64,000 nt of DNA from NCBI RefSeq assembly GCF_015644585.1, contig NZ_JADOBI010000009.1, positions 148,404 to 212,403 of the forward strand, given 5' to 3'. Below, one piece after another: positions 55,404 to 64,000 of this stretch. Position 1 is the stretch's first letter; every line of letters starts with the position of its first letter. The position numbers and the translations under genes were made by a program. The stretch comes from Rahnella laticis (GTDB lineage Bacteria; Pseudomonadota; Gammaproteobacteria; Enterobacterales; Enterobacteriaceae). The notes beneath the pieces are model-generated. The model saw nothing but the letters and a program-made list of their open reading frames with translations, made no database searches and was not told the origin of the DNA.

Positions 55404-56717
55404 ATGACAATTCAAATCAACACCGAAACGGCAGCCGTTACAGGACGTCGGAAAATAAAAGCTTTACGCTGGTGGATGCTGGCGCTGTTCCTCCTCGGCG
55501 TGACGGTTAACTACGTCACCCGAAATTCTCTGGGTTTACTGGCTGCTGAACTTAAAACCAGCCTGAACATGACGACCGAACAATATTCCTACATCGTGGC
55601 GGCGTTTCAGGCTGCTTATACGATATTCCAGCCGTTGTGCGGCTGGCTGATAGACGTTATCGGGCTGAAACTCGGCTTTCTGATTTGTGCGTCAATCTGG
55701 GCCGTGGTCTGTATGTTGCACGCGGGTGCGGGCAGCTGGATCCAGCTTGCTGTTTTACGTTTCTTCATGGGGAGCGCCGAAGCGGCGGCCACACCGGCCA
55801 ACGCAAAAGCAATTTCCGACTGGTTCCCGCGAAAGGAACGCCCGGTTGCTGCGGGCTGGGCGGGCGTCGGTTTCTCCATCGGCGCGATGCTGGCACCGCC
55901 GATCATTCTGGTGGCGCATATATCATTTGGCTGGCGCGGCGCTTTCCTGTTTTGCGGCGTGCTGTCGATGCTGTGGGTTCTGCTGTGGTGGAAATTCTAC
56001 CATTCTCCGGAAACGCATCCGAACCTGAGCAAGGATGAACTGGCGCTGATCCGTCAGGACAACGAACCCCAGCAGGAACGTCTGCCGTTTATTAAATCCC
56101 TGAAAATTGTCTGCAAGAACAAGAAATTCTACGGCATCGCCATCCCGGCATTCCTGGCTGAACCGGCGTGGGCCGTTTTCAGTTTCTGGGTTCCGCTGTA
56201 TCTCGCCAACGAACGCGGCATGGATTTAAAACACATCGTGATGTTTGCCTGGCTGCCGTTCCTGGCCGCCGATCTGGGCAGTATTGCCAGCGGCTATCTC
56301 ACCACGCTTTACCGCAAAGTTTTCGGCTGCACCCGCATTAACTCCATCGTGGCCAGCTCCGTCACCGGCGCATTCATGATGCTGTCACTGGCGCTGGTTG
56401 CCGTGACCCAAAGCCCGTATGCCGCCATCGCGCTGATTTCCATCGGCGGATTCGGCCATCAGGTTATTTCCTGCATGCTCAGCGCGGTTGTCGTTGAAAC
56501 ATTTGATAAAAGCCAGGTTGCGACCGTCAACGGAATGCGCGGTTCTTCCGCGTGGATCGCCAGCTTCCTGTTCTCACTGCTGATTGGCGCCGTGGCCGAT
56601 TCGATTGGTTTTAATCCGTTGTTTATCGCAATGGGATTCTTTGATTTGATTGGGGCCGTATTCCTGATTGCCCTGATCGCAGAACGCCGCAATCCGGCAA
56701 AAAGGGAGAGTGTATGA
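55404..56717 (+). CDS. MFS sugar or sugar-acid transporter (ExuT-like)
   Basis: About 437 residues, 12 helices. The start MTIQINTETAAVTGRRKIKA is followed by helix 1 with VTVNYVTRNSLGLLA, the ACS/ExuT subfamily pattern. DWFPRKERPVAAGWAGVGFS is the conserved loop motif of this group. ATG 55404 has GGGAGA upstream. Its stop overlaps the GH31 gene by 4 bp (ATGA), so the two are co-translated. Probably imports the glycoside that the hydrolase cleaves. Confidence 0.87.
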   Translation: MTIQINTETAAVTGRRKIKALRWWMLALFLLGVTVNYVTRNSLGLLAAELKTSLNMTTEQYSYIVAAFQAAYTIFQPLCGWLIDVIGLKLGFLICASIWAVVCMLHAGAGSWIQLAVLRFFMGSAEAAATPANAKAISDWFPRKERPVAAGWAGVGFSIGAMLAPPIILVAHISFGWRGAFLFCGVLSMLWVLLWWKFYHSPETHPNLSKDELALIRQDNEPQQERLPFIKSLKIVCKNKKFYGIAIPAFLAEPAWAVFSFWVPLYLANERGMDLKHIVMFAWLPFLAADLGSIASGYLTTLYRKVFGCTRINSIVASSVTGAFMMLSLALVAVTQSPYAAIALISIGGFGHQVISCMLSAVVVETFDKSQVATVNGMRGSSAWIASFLFSLLIGAVADSIGFNPLFIAMGFFDLIGAVFLIALIAERRNPAKRESV

Positions 56718-59077
56718 AAACGTTAAAACACTGGGAGCTTGCCGGGCAGGATAACGCAGGTGTGGATCTGCGTGTCGAAGGTAAGCATCTGTTTTGTCTG
56801 CGGGTGCTTGAAGAGGGGCTGGTTCGCGTCTTTATTCAGCGCAACGGCGAACTGGCGCTGGACAGAACCTGGAGCATCGCGCCACAAAACGATGTGCCTT
56901 GGGAAGGACGTGACCGTCTGAGCAACGAAGGTTTTTCGCAGCCGGGCTACCAGTTGTCGCAAGATGAAGACTCGCTGACTTTAACGACTGAGTCGCTGCG
57001 CGTCACGGTTCATCAGCCGCTGTGGCTGGAGTGGGAACATAAAAATGCGGCGGGTGAATGGCTGCCGCTGGTCAGCGACCGCAAAACCGGCGCGTATATG
57101 CTGGCAGTAAAAGGTGATGGCTCAGCGCATTATCAGCTTCGCGAAAAGCAGGATAGTGTTTACGGGCTGGGTGAAAAGGCCGGTGATCTCAACCGCAGCG
57201 GCCGCCGTTTCGAAATGCGCAATCTTGACGCGATGGGTTATAACGCGGCCAGTACCGACCCGTTGTACAAACATATTCCGTTCACGATGACCCGCCGGAA
57301 TGACGTCAGTTTTGGTCTGTTCTACGACAATCTCAGCAATGTCTGGCTGGATCTGGGCAATGAGCTGGATAACTACCATCTACCATACCGCCGTTTCAGC
57401 GCCGAAGCGGGCGATCTGGACTACTACCTGTTTATCGGGCCGACGTCGCTGGACGTCACCAAGAAACTGGTGAAGCTGACCGGTAAAACCACCTTTGGCC
57501 CGAAATGGAGTCTGGGTTACAGCGGCTCGACGATGTATTACACGGACGCGCCGGATGCCCAGCAGCAGCTGATGAAATTCATCACGCTGTGCCAGCAGCA
57601 TGAAATTCCGTGCGATTCCTTCCAGCTTTCATCGGGTTACACGTCGATTGGCAACAAACGTTACGTGTTCAACTGGAATTACGACAAAGTGCCTGAGCCG
57701 GAAGTGATGTCGAAAGCGTTTCTCGACGCCGGTATTCGTCTGGCCGCCAACATCAAACCTTGCTTGTTGCAGGATCACCCGCAGTACGGGCAGGTGGCGG
57801 AGCAGGGCTTGTTCATTCGCGACAGCGAAAGCAACGTACCTGAGCGCTCGGTTTTCTGGGATGACGAAGGTTCGCATCTCGATTTTACACATCCGTCCGC
57901 CGTGCGCTGGTGGCAAAAAGGGGTGACGCAGCAGTTACTGGAAAAAGGCATCGGTTCGACCTGGAACGACAACAACGAATACGAAGTCTGGGACAGCGAC
58001 GCGCGCTGCCACGGTTTCGGCAAATCGATTGCCATCAAACACATCCGCCCGGTTATGCCGCTACTGATGATGCGTGCGTCATTTGAAGCGCAGCAAAACT
58101 TTGCGCCGGAAACCCGTCCGTACCTGATTTCGCGTTCCGGCTGTGCGGGCATGCAGCGTTATGTGCAGACGTGGAGCGGCGATAACCGCACTAACTGGCA
58201 GACGCTGCGTTACAACACACGAATGGGCATCGGGATGAGTTTGTCCGGTTTGTACAACGTCGGGCATGACGTCGGCGGGTTCTCCGGCGATAAACCGGAA
58301 GCCGAGCTGTTTGTCCGCTGGGTACAAAACGGCGTGATGCACCCGCGTTTCACCATTCACTCATGGAATGACGATAACACCGTGAATGAGCCGTGGATGT
58401 ATCCGCAGGTGACGCCGCTGATCCGCGATGCAATCCGCCTGCGTTACCGTCTGTTGCCGTATTTCTACACGTTGCTGTGGCAGGCGCATGCGGAAGACGA
58501 ACCGATGCTGCGTCCGACGTTCCTCGATCACGAGCATGATAAAAATACGTTCGCTGAAACCGATGATTTCCTGATGGGGCGCGACTTGCTGGTCGCCAGT
58601 GTTGTCGAAGAAGGCCAGCGCGAACGCAGCGTCTATTTGCCGGATAACGGCATCGGCTGGTGTGATTTCTATACCGGCGAATGGTTTGCAGGTGGTCAGA
58701 CAATCACGCGCGATGCGCCGCTGGATCGCCTGCCGCTGCTGGTGCGCGCCGGTGCTGCGCTGCCGCAATCTTCCCGTCTTGCGTACGTTGACGCCAGCCG
58801 CGATATGCTGCGTGAGCTGCATGTTTATCCGGCCGCAGGCCAGGCGAAATCGAGCGGTTTGCTGTTTGAGGATGATGGCGAAAGTCATCGCTGGGAGCAA
58901 AATCATGCGCTGTGGGTGAACTGGGAAATTACCAGTAACGCGCAACGTATTGATATCACGCTGACCCAGCGCGGTGATTTCAAACCGGCGTGGAAAACCC
59001 TGAACATTGTTCTGCCGCAAGGCGAAGCGCGTGAGCTTTGGGTGAATGGAGTGAAGACGAACAGCTATAATCTGTAA
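56714..59077 (+). CDS. glycoside hydrolase family 31
   Basis: A 787-residue GH31 enzyme without signal peptide, so it acts in the cytoplasm on imported sugar. It has an N-terminal beta domain (about 1-250), a TIM barrel (about 255-620) and C-terminal beta domains. The nucleophile is Asp419 in WNDNNEYE; the acid/base is Asp490 in WSGDNRTNW. GH31 covers alpha-glucosidase, alpha-xylosidase and sulfoquinovosidase; I cannot choose, though the WND-N-NE form is unlike the usual WxDMNE. Context (LacI repressor, transporter) says inducible catabolism. Confidence 0.88.
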   Translation: MKTLKHWELAGQDNAGVDLRVEGKHLFCLRVLEEGLVRVFIQRNGELALDRTWSIAPQNDVPWEGRDRLSNEGFSQPGYQLSQDEDSLTLTTESLRVTVHQPLWLEWEHKNAAGEWLPLVSDRKTGAYMLAVKGDGSAHYQLREKQDSVYGLGEKAGDLNRSGRRFEMRNLDAMGYNAASTDPLYKHIPFTMTRRNDVSFGLFYDNLSNVWLDLGNELDNYHLPYRRFSAEAGDLDYYLFIGPTSLDVTKKLVKLTGKTTFGPKWSLGYSGSTMYYTDAPDAQQQLMKFITLCQQHEIPCDSFQLSSGYTSIGNKRYVFNWNYDKVPEPEVMSKAFLDAGIRLAANIKPCLLQDHPQYGQVAEQGLFIRDSESNVPERSVFWDDEGSHLDFTHPSAVRWWQKGVTQQLLEKGIGSTWNDNNEYEVWDSDARCHGFGKSIAIKHIRPVMPLLMMRASFEAQQNFAPETRPYLISRSGCAGMQRYVQTWSGDNRTNWQTLRYNTRMGIGMSLSGLYNVGHDVGGFSGDKPEAELFVRWVQNGVMHPRFTIHSWNDDNTVNEPWMYPQVTPLIRDAIRLRYRLLPYFYTLLWQAHAEDEPMLRPTFLDHEHDKNTFAETDDFLMGRDLLVASVVEEGQRERSVYLPDNGIGWCDFYTGEWFAGGQTITRDAPLDRLPLLVRAGAALPQSSRLAYVDASRDMLRELHVYPAAGQAKSSGLLFEDDGESHRWEQNHALWVNWEITSNAQRIDITLTQRGDFKPAWKTLNIVLPQGEARELWVNGVKTNSYNL

Positions 59078-59089
59078 TTTTTCCGAATG

Positions 59090-59109
59090 CCTCCCCTGCG
59101 AAGGGGAGG
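59090..59109. terminator. hairpin between the GH31 gene and xseA
   Basis: Perfect 8-bp stem CCTCCCCT/AGGGGAGG with loop GCGA, between two converging genes; short T-runs on both sides. Confidence 0.65.
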
Positions 59110-59121
59110 TCAATTTAATGC

Positions 59122-60495
59122 TTATTTAACAGCCCGTTTCCGTGTTTTCTTTTCCGCCACCACCGATTTCACTTCACTTTCAATCCAGCCATCGGCAAGT
59201 CGTGTTTTTAGCATCTCGCCGGGTGCCGTCTGGGTCGTTTTCTTCAGCAAAGTGCCTTTTGGCGTGGTCGTCACGCTGTAACCCCTTGCCAGCGTCGCCA
59301 GCGGGCTGACCGCTTCAAGCTGCGTGCAGGCCGTACCAAAACGCTGACGGCTTTCCGCCAGCTGCGATGACATCGCCTGTTGCAGCCGGTATTGCAGCTG
59401 CTGAACCCGTTGCTGGGCGCGGTGAATTCGGGGCTGAGGTTGTTGCTGATTCAGGCGCTGTTGCAACCTGTCGGTACGGCGCAGCATCTGGCGCAGCTGG
59501 TTTTGCATCGCTTCATCCAGACGGCGGCGCAGTTTGAACAGCGCGGTTTGCTGGCGCGCGAGACGCAAATGCGGGTGCTGTTGTTGCAGGCGATGATTCA
59601 GGCGCGAAAAACGCTGCGCCAGCTGTGCGAGATAATAATCCATCGCCATTTCAAGACGCTGCTGCTGTGACTGGATCTGGCGCAGCAACTCCAGCTGATT
59701 ACGGCTGATCAACTCTGCGGCGGCCGACGGCGTCGGGGCGCGTAAATCTGCGACGAAATCGGCAATCGTTACATCAGTTTCATGGCCGACGGCGCTGACA
59801 ATGGGAATGCGGCTGGCGAAAATCGCCCGCGCCACGCGCTCATCGTTAAAGCTCCACAAATCTTCCAGCGAACCGCCGCCGCGCCCGACAATCAGCACAT
59901 CGACTTCTTCGCGGGCATTGGCGAGCGCAATGGCGCGGACAATTTGCCCCGGCGCATCCACACCCTGAACGGAGGTCGGATAGATAATGACGGGCAGGGA
60001 AGGATCACGGCGTTTGAGCACGTTCAGCACATCGTGCAGCGCGGCACCGCTGGCTGAAGTAATGACCCCGACGCATTTCGCAGGCGAGGGCAGCGGCTGT
60101 TTGAACTGCGTGTCGAACAACCCTTCGGCGGCCAGCTGCTGTTTCAGTAAATCGAATTTCTGCTGCAATAAACCGTCACCGGCTTCCTGCATACTCTCAG
60201 CAATCAGCTGATAATCGCCGCGCGGTTCATACAAAGTAATGGTCGCACGGACCAAAACCTGCTGACCGTTTTGCGGACGAAACGTGGTGCGTCGATTGGT
60301 ATTGCGGAACATCGCGCATTTGACCTGCGCGCGGTCATCTTTGAGCGTGAAATACCAGTGACCGGAAGAAGGCTGGGAGAAGTTTGAGATCTCACCGGAG
60401 AGCCAGACCTGACCCATTTCGTTTTCCAGCAACTGTCGGACCGTCTGATTCAGGCGGCTTACGGTAAAAATAGGAGGCGAAGAAGGTAGTGGCAT
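59122..60495 (-). CDS. xseA: exodeoxyribonuclease VII large subunit
   Basis: A 457-residue subunit of exonuclease VII, which degrades single-stranded DNA. The N-terminal OB fold contains [20 protein letters not shown] near residue 29; the catalytic domain has the [16 protein letters not shown] motif near 208; a long coiled coil (about 285-390) rich in Gln/Arg follows. Same length as E. coli. Divergent from guaB, as in E. coli. Confidence 0.97.
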   Translation of the reverse strand: MPLPSSPPIFTVSRLNQTVRQLLENEMGQVWLSGEISNFSQPSSGHWYFTLKDDRAQVKCAMFRNTNRRTTFRPQNGQQVLVRATITLYEPRGDYQLIAESMQEAGDGLLQQKFDLLKQQLAAEGLFDTQFKQPLPSPAKCVGVITSASGAALHDVLNVLKRRDPSLPVIIYPTSVQGVDAPGQIVRAIALANAREEVDVLIVGRGGGSLEDLWSFNDERVARAIFASRIPIVSAVGHETDVTIADFVADLRAPTPSAAAELISRNQLELLRQIQSQQQRLEMAMDYYLAQLAQRFSRLNHRLQQQHPHLRLARQQTALFKLRRRLDEAMQNQLRQMLRRTDRLQQRLNQQQPQPRIHRAQQRVQQLQYRLQQAMSSQLAESRQRFGTACTQLEAVSPLATLARGYSVTTTPKGTLLKKTTQTAPGEMLKTRLADGWIESEVKSVVAEKKTRKRAVK

Positions 60496-60664
60496 GTGAT
60501 CCAGATCAAATTCAAAAACAGAGACTTAATCGACTGATACTACATACCCTAAAAAGGTAATCAAGAAGTTTTTTCAAATAGTGCTGGTCGGGATGCACAC
60601 TCACCTGTATACTCCCGCTGCAATATTTTATCTTTTCCGCATCCACCTTGGTGAGATATTGCCC

Positions 60665-62131
60665 ATGCTACGTATCGCAAAAGAAGCACTAACGTTCGAC
60701 GACGTTCTCCTTGTTCCAGCTCACTCCACAGTTCTGCCCAATACTGCCGACCTCGGTACTCAACTGACCGCTAAAATCCGTCTGAATATCCCTATGCTGT
60801 CCGCAGCAATGGATACCGTGACTGAAGCGAATCTGGCGATTGCTCTGGCGCAGGAAGGCGGCCTTGGTTTCATTCACAAGAACATGTCTATTGAGCGTCA
60901 GGCGGAAGAAGTCCGTCGCGTGAAGAAGCATGAAAGCGGCGTTGTTGCTGACCCTAAAACGGTGACTCCGGCGACCACTTTACGTCAGGTTAAAGAACTC
61001 ACTGAAATTAACGGTTTTGCCGGTTACCCGGTTGTGACCGAAGAAAACGAACTGGTCGGTATTATTACCGGTCGCGACGTGCGCTTCGTGACCGATCTGG
61101 AACAGCCTGTGACCGCGGTAATGACGCCGAAAGAACGTCTGGTTACCGTGAAAGAAGGCGAAGCCCGCGAAGTCGTCCTGCAAAAAATGCACGAAAAACG
61201 CGTAGAAAAAGCGCTGGTTGTTGACGCGCAATTCCATCTGCTCGGTATGATCACCGTAAAAGACTTCCAGAAAGCCGAACGTAAACCAAACGCATGTAAA
61301 GATGAACAGGGCAGCCTGCGCGTCGGTGCTGCGGTTGGCGCCGGCGCTGGCAACGAAGAGCGTATTGATGCTCTGGTTGCCGCGGGCGTTGACGTTCTGC
61401 TGATCGACTCCTCACACGGCCACTCCGAAGGCGTTCTGGAACGTATTCGCGCTACCCGTGCAAAATACCCGGATCTGCAAATCATCGGCGGTAACGTTGC
61501 GACTGGCGCAGGTGCTCTGGCACTGGCTAAAGCTGGCGTGAGCGCGGTTAAAGTCGGTATCGGTCCTGGTTCAATCTGTACCACCCGTATCGTCACCGGC
61601 GTCGGTGTTCCGCAAATCACTGCCGTTTCTGACGCGGTTGAAGCGCTGGAAGGCACCGGGATTCCGGTTATCGCTGACGGCGGTATCCGCTTCTCCGGCG
61701 ACATCGCAAAAGCTATCGCTGCCGGCGCAAGCTGCGTGATGGTCGGCGGTATGCTGGCAGGTACCGAAGAATCTCCGGGCGAAATCGAGCTGTATCAGGG
61801 GCGTTCATACAAATCTTACCGTGGTATGGGTTCTCTGGGCGCGATGTCCAAAGGTTCTTCTGACCGTTACTTCCAGACCGATAACGCGGCTGACAAACTG
61901 GTACCGGAAGGTATCGAAGGTCGCGTTGCTTATAAAGGCCGTCTGAAAGAAATTATCCACCAGCAAATGGGCGGTCTGCGCTCCTGTATGGGGCTGACCG
62001 GTTGTGCTACCATCGACGACCTGCGCACCAAGGCTGAATTTGTTCGTATCAGCGGTGCAGGGATTCAGGAAAGCCACGTGCACGACGTGACGATTACCAA
62101 AGAGTCACCGAACTACCGCATGGGTTCCTAA
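60665..62131 (+). CDS. guaB: IMP dehydrogenase
   Basis: A 488-residue enzyme oxidising IMP to XMP, the first committed step of GMP synthesis. Two CBS domains occupy about 95-205; the catalytic Cys loop is [13 protein letters not shown] near residue 305; the flap follows in [18 protein letters not shown] chose ATG 60665 ([16 protein letters not shown]), equal to E. coli in length; the frame is open upstream but the extension has no family support. Upstream bases 60496-60664 hold the divergent promoters. Confidence 0.98.
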   Translation: MLRIAKEALTFDDVLLVPAHSTVLPNTADLGTQLTAKIRLNIPMLSAAMDTVTEANLAIALAQEGGLGFIHKNMSIERQAEEVRRVKKHESGVVADPKTVTPATTLRQVKELTEINGFAGYPVVTEENELVGIITGRDVRFVTDLEQPVTAVMTPKERLVTVKEGEAREVVLQKMHEKRVEKALVVDAQFHLLGMITVKDFQKAERKPNACKDEQGSLRVGAAVGAGAGNEERIDALVAAGVDVLLIDSSHGHSEGVLERIRATRAKYPDLQIIGGNVATGAGALALAKAGVSAVKVGIGPGSICTTRIVTGVGVPQITAVSDAVEALEGTGIPVIADGGIRFSGDIAKAIAAGASCVMVGGMLAGTEESPGEIELYQGRSYKSYRGMGSLGAMSKGSSDRYFQTDNAADKLVPEGIEGRVAYKGRLKEIIHQQMGGLRSCMGLTGCATIDDLRTKAEFVRISGAGIQESHVHDVTITKESPNYRMGS

Positions 62132-62139
62132 TCCCCTGA

Positions 62140-62172
62140 GACAGCGAGCAAATAGCTCGCTGTCTGCTTTTA
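62140..62172 (+). terminator. hairpin between guaB and guaA
   Basis: Perfect 10-bp stem GACAGCGAGC/GCTCGCTGTC, loop AAATA, then TGCTTTT. Lies inside the guaBA operon, so it is probably a partial terminator or stabiliser. Confidence 0.75.
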
Positions 62173-62237
62173 ATGCATAAAGAAATATTTAACCTGTTGT
62201 TTTAACGCTTTTATTGCTTTCTGGAAAACGCCCCCTC

Positions 62238-63815
<1,578 letters not shown>

Positions 63816-63847
63816 GTTTTAGAGAAATCTAAAATTTAGCGCAACAA

Positions 63848-63882
63848 AAACGCCAGCAGGATCGCAAGATCGGCTGGCGTTT
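63848..63882 (+). terminator. terminator after guaA
   Basis: Outer stem AAACGCCAGC/GCTGGCGTTT with an inner GATC-GCAA-GATC hairpin. Confidence 0.82.
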
Positions 63883-63883
63883 A

Positions 63884-64000
63884 ATAAGATGGTCACCCCC
63901 ACCCTGTGAGCGGTACGCTGACAGGGTGTTTTTCTTTCTGAAGGGGATCATCATGCAAAACGTTACGCTCATCGGTATTGACCTCGGCAAGCATTCGTTC
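63884..64000 (+). mobile_element. left part of an IS110-family element, cut by window edge
   Basis: The transposase start at 63953 defines the element; its left boundary lies somewhere between the guaA terminator and that start and cannot be fixed from one copy. The upstream stretch contains a hairpin ACCCTGT-AGCG/CGCT-ACAGGGT (63901-63927) followed by GTTTTTCTTT. In IS110 elements the non-coding end can encode the bridge RNA that guides target choice, so this hairpin is a candidate part of it. Confidence 0.65.
63953..64000 (+). CDS. IS110-family transposase, N-terminal fragment
   Basis: Sixteen codons are visible: MQNVTLIGIDLGKHSF. This is the characteristic beginning of IS110 transposases, where the Asp of GIDLGK is the first catalytic residue of the DEDD (RuvC-like) domain. 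AAGGGGATC precedes the ATG. The rest lies outside the window, so intactness is unknown. Confidence 0.8.
   Translation, partial: MQNVTLIGIDLGKHSF

Overview
The window looks like chromosome of a Gram-negative enterobacterium (Enterobacterales). It carries the E. coli-type block glmY-glrK-qseG-glrR-glnB / hmp / glyA / hcaT / csiE / suhB / trmJ / iscR-iscS / pepB / sseB / ndk / rlmN / rodZ / ispG / hisS / yfgM / bamB / der / yfgJ / xseA / guaBA, plus two ERIC repeats and clear NsrR, IscR, GlrR and YpdB-type sites. Retained pilW, the protealysin-emfourin pair and a ZevAB-type pair point to Yersiniaceae and most likely to a Rahnella-like genus. The genus is my inference from gene content, not a database match.

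Layout. 1-9.7 kb: 3' part of recD, a cluster of tiny membrane-protein genes (one YniD-like), an MFS pump with a divergent LysR regulator, an XRE-2TM protein, a membrane diguanylate cyclase, and DUF3053 and DUF1615 lipoproteins. 9.7-13.1 kb: a cold-shock gene with a long leader, an ERIC repeat, a second cluster of tiny membrane proteins, and yhjX with a YpdB-type operator. 13.4-18.4 kb: a siderophore/metallophore uptake operon (permease, ATPase, TonB receptor, binding protein). 18.5-20.9 kb: accessory genes, including a toxin-antitoxin-like pair. 21.0-23.0 kb: a stand-alone PBP2 paralogue. 23.0-27.7 kb: the GlmY/GlrKR module and glnB. 27.7-36.8 kb: hmp, glyA, hcaT, csiE, a ZevAB-like metal system, suhB, trmJ. 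36.9-42 kb: a reduced isc locus, then pepB, sseB, ndk. 42.2-51.3 kb: a housekeeping run from rlmN to der. 51.4-59.1 kb: an AEC transporter, yfgJ, protealysin with its inhibitor, and a LacI/MFS/GH31 sugar operon. 59.1-64 kb: xseA, guaBA, and the left end of an IS110-family element.

The most striking observation is the isc locus. iscR is followed by an ERIC element and a terminator, then iscS, then directly pepB. The usual iscU, iscA, hscB, hscA, fdx and iscX are absent, and IscS lacks the C-terminal tail that contacts the IscU scaffold. Other points worth a second look are the HicA-like/HTH pair with a terminator hairpin between its genes, six very small membrane-protein genes in two clusters, and the complete sigma54/GlrR control region of glmY sitting next to a PBP2 paralogue instead of purL.
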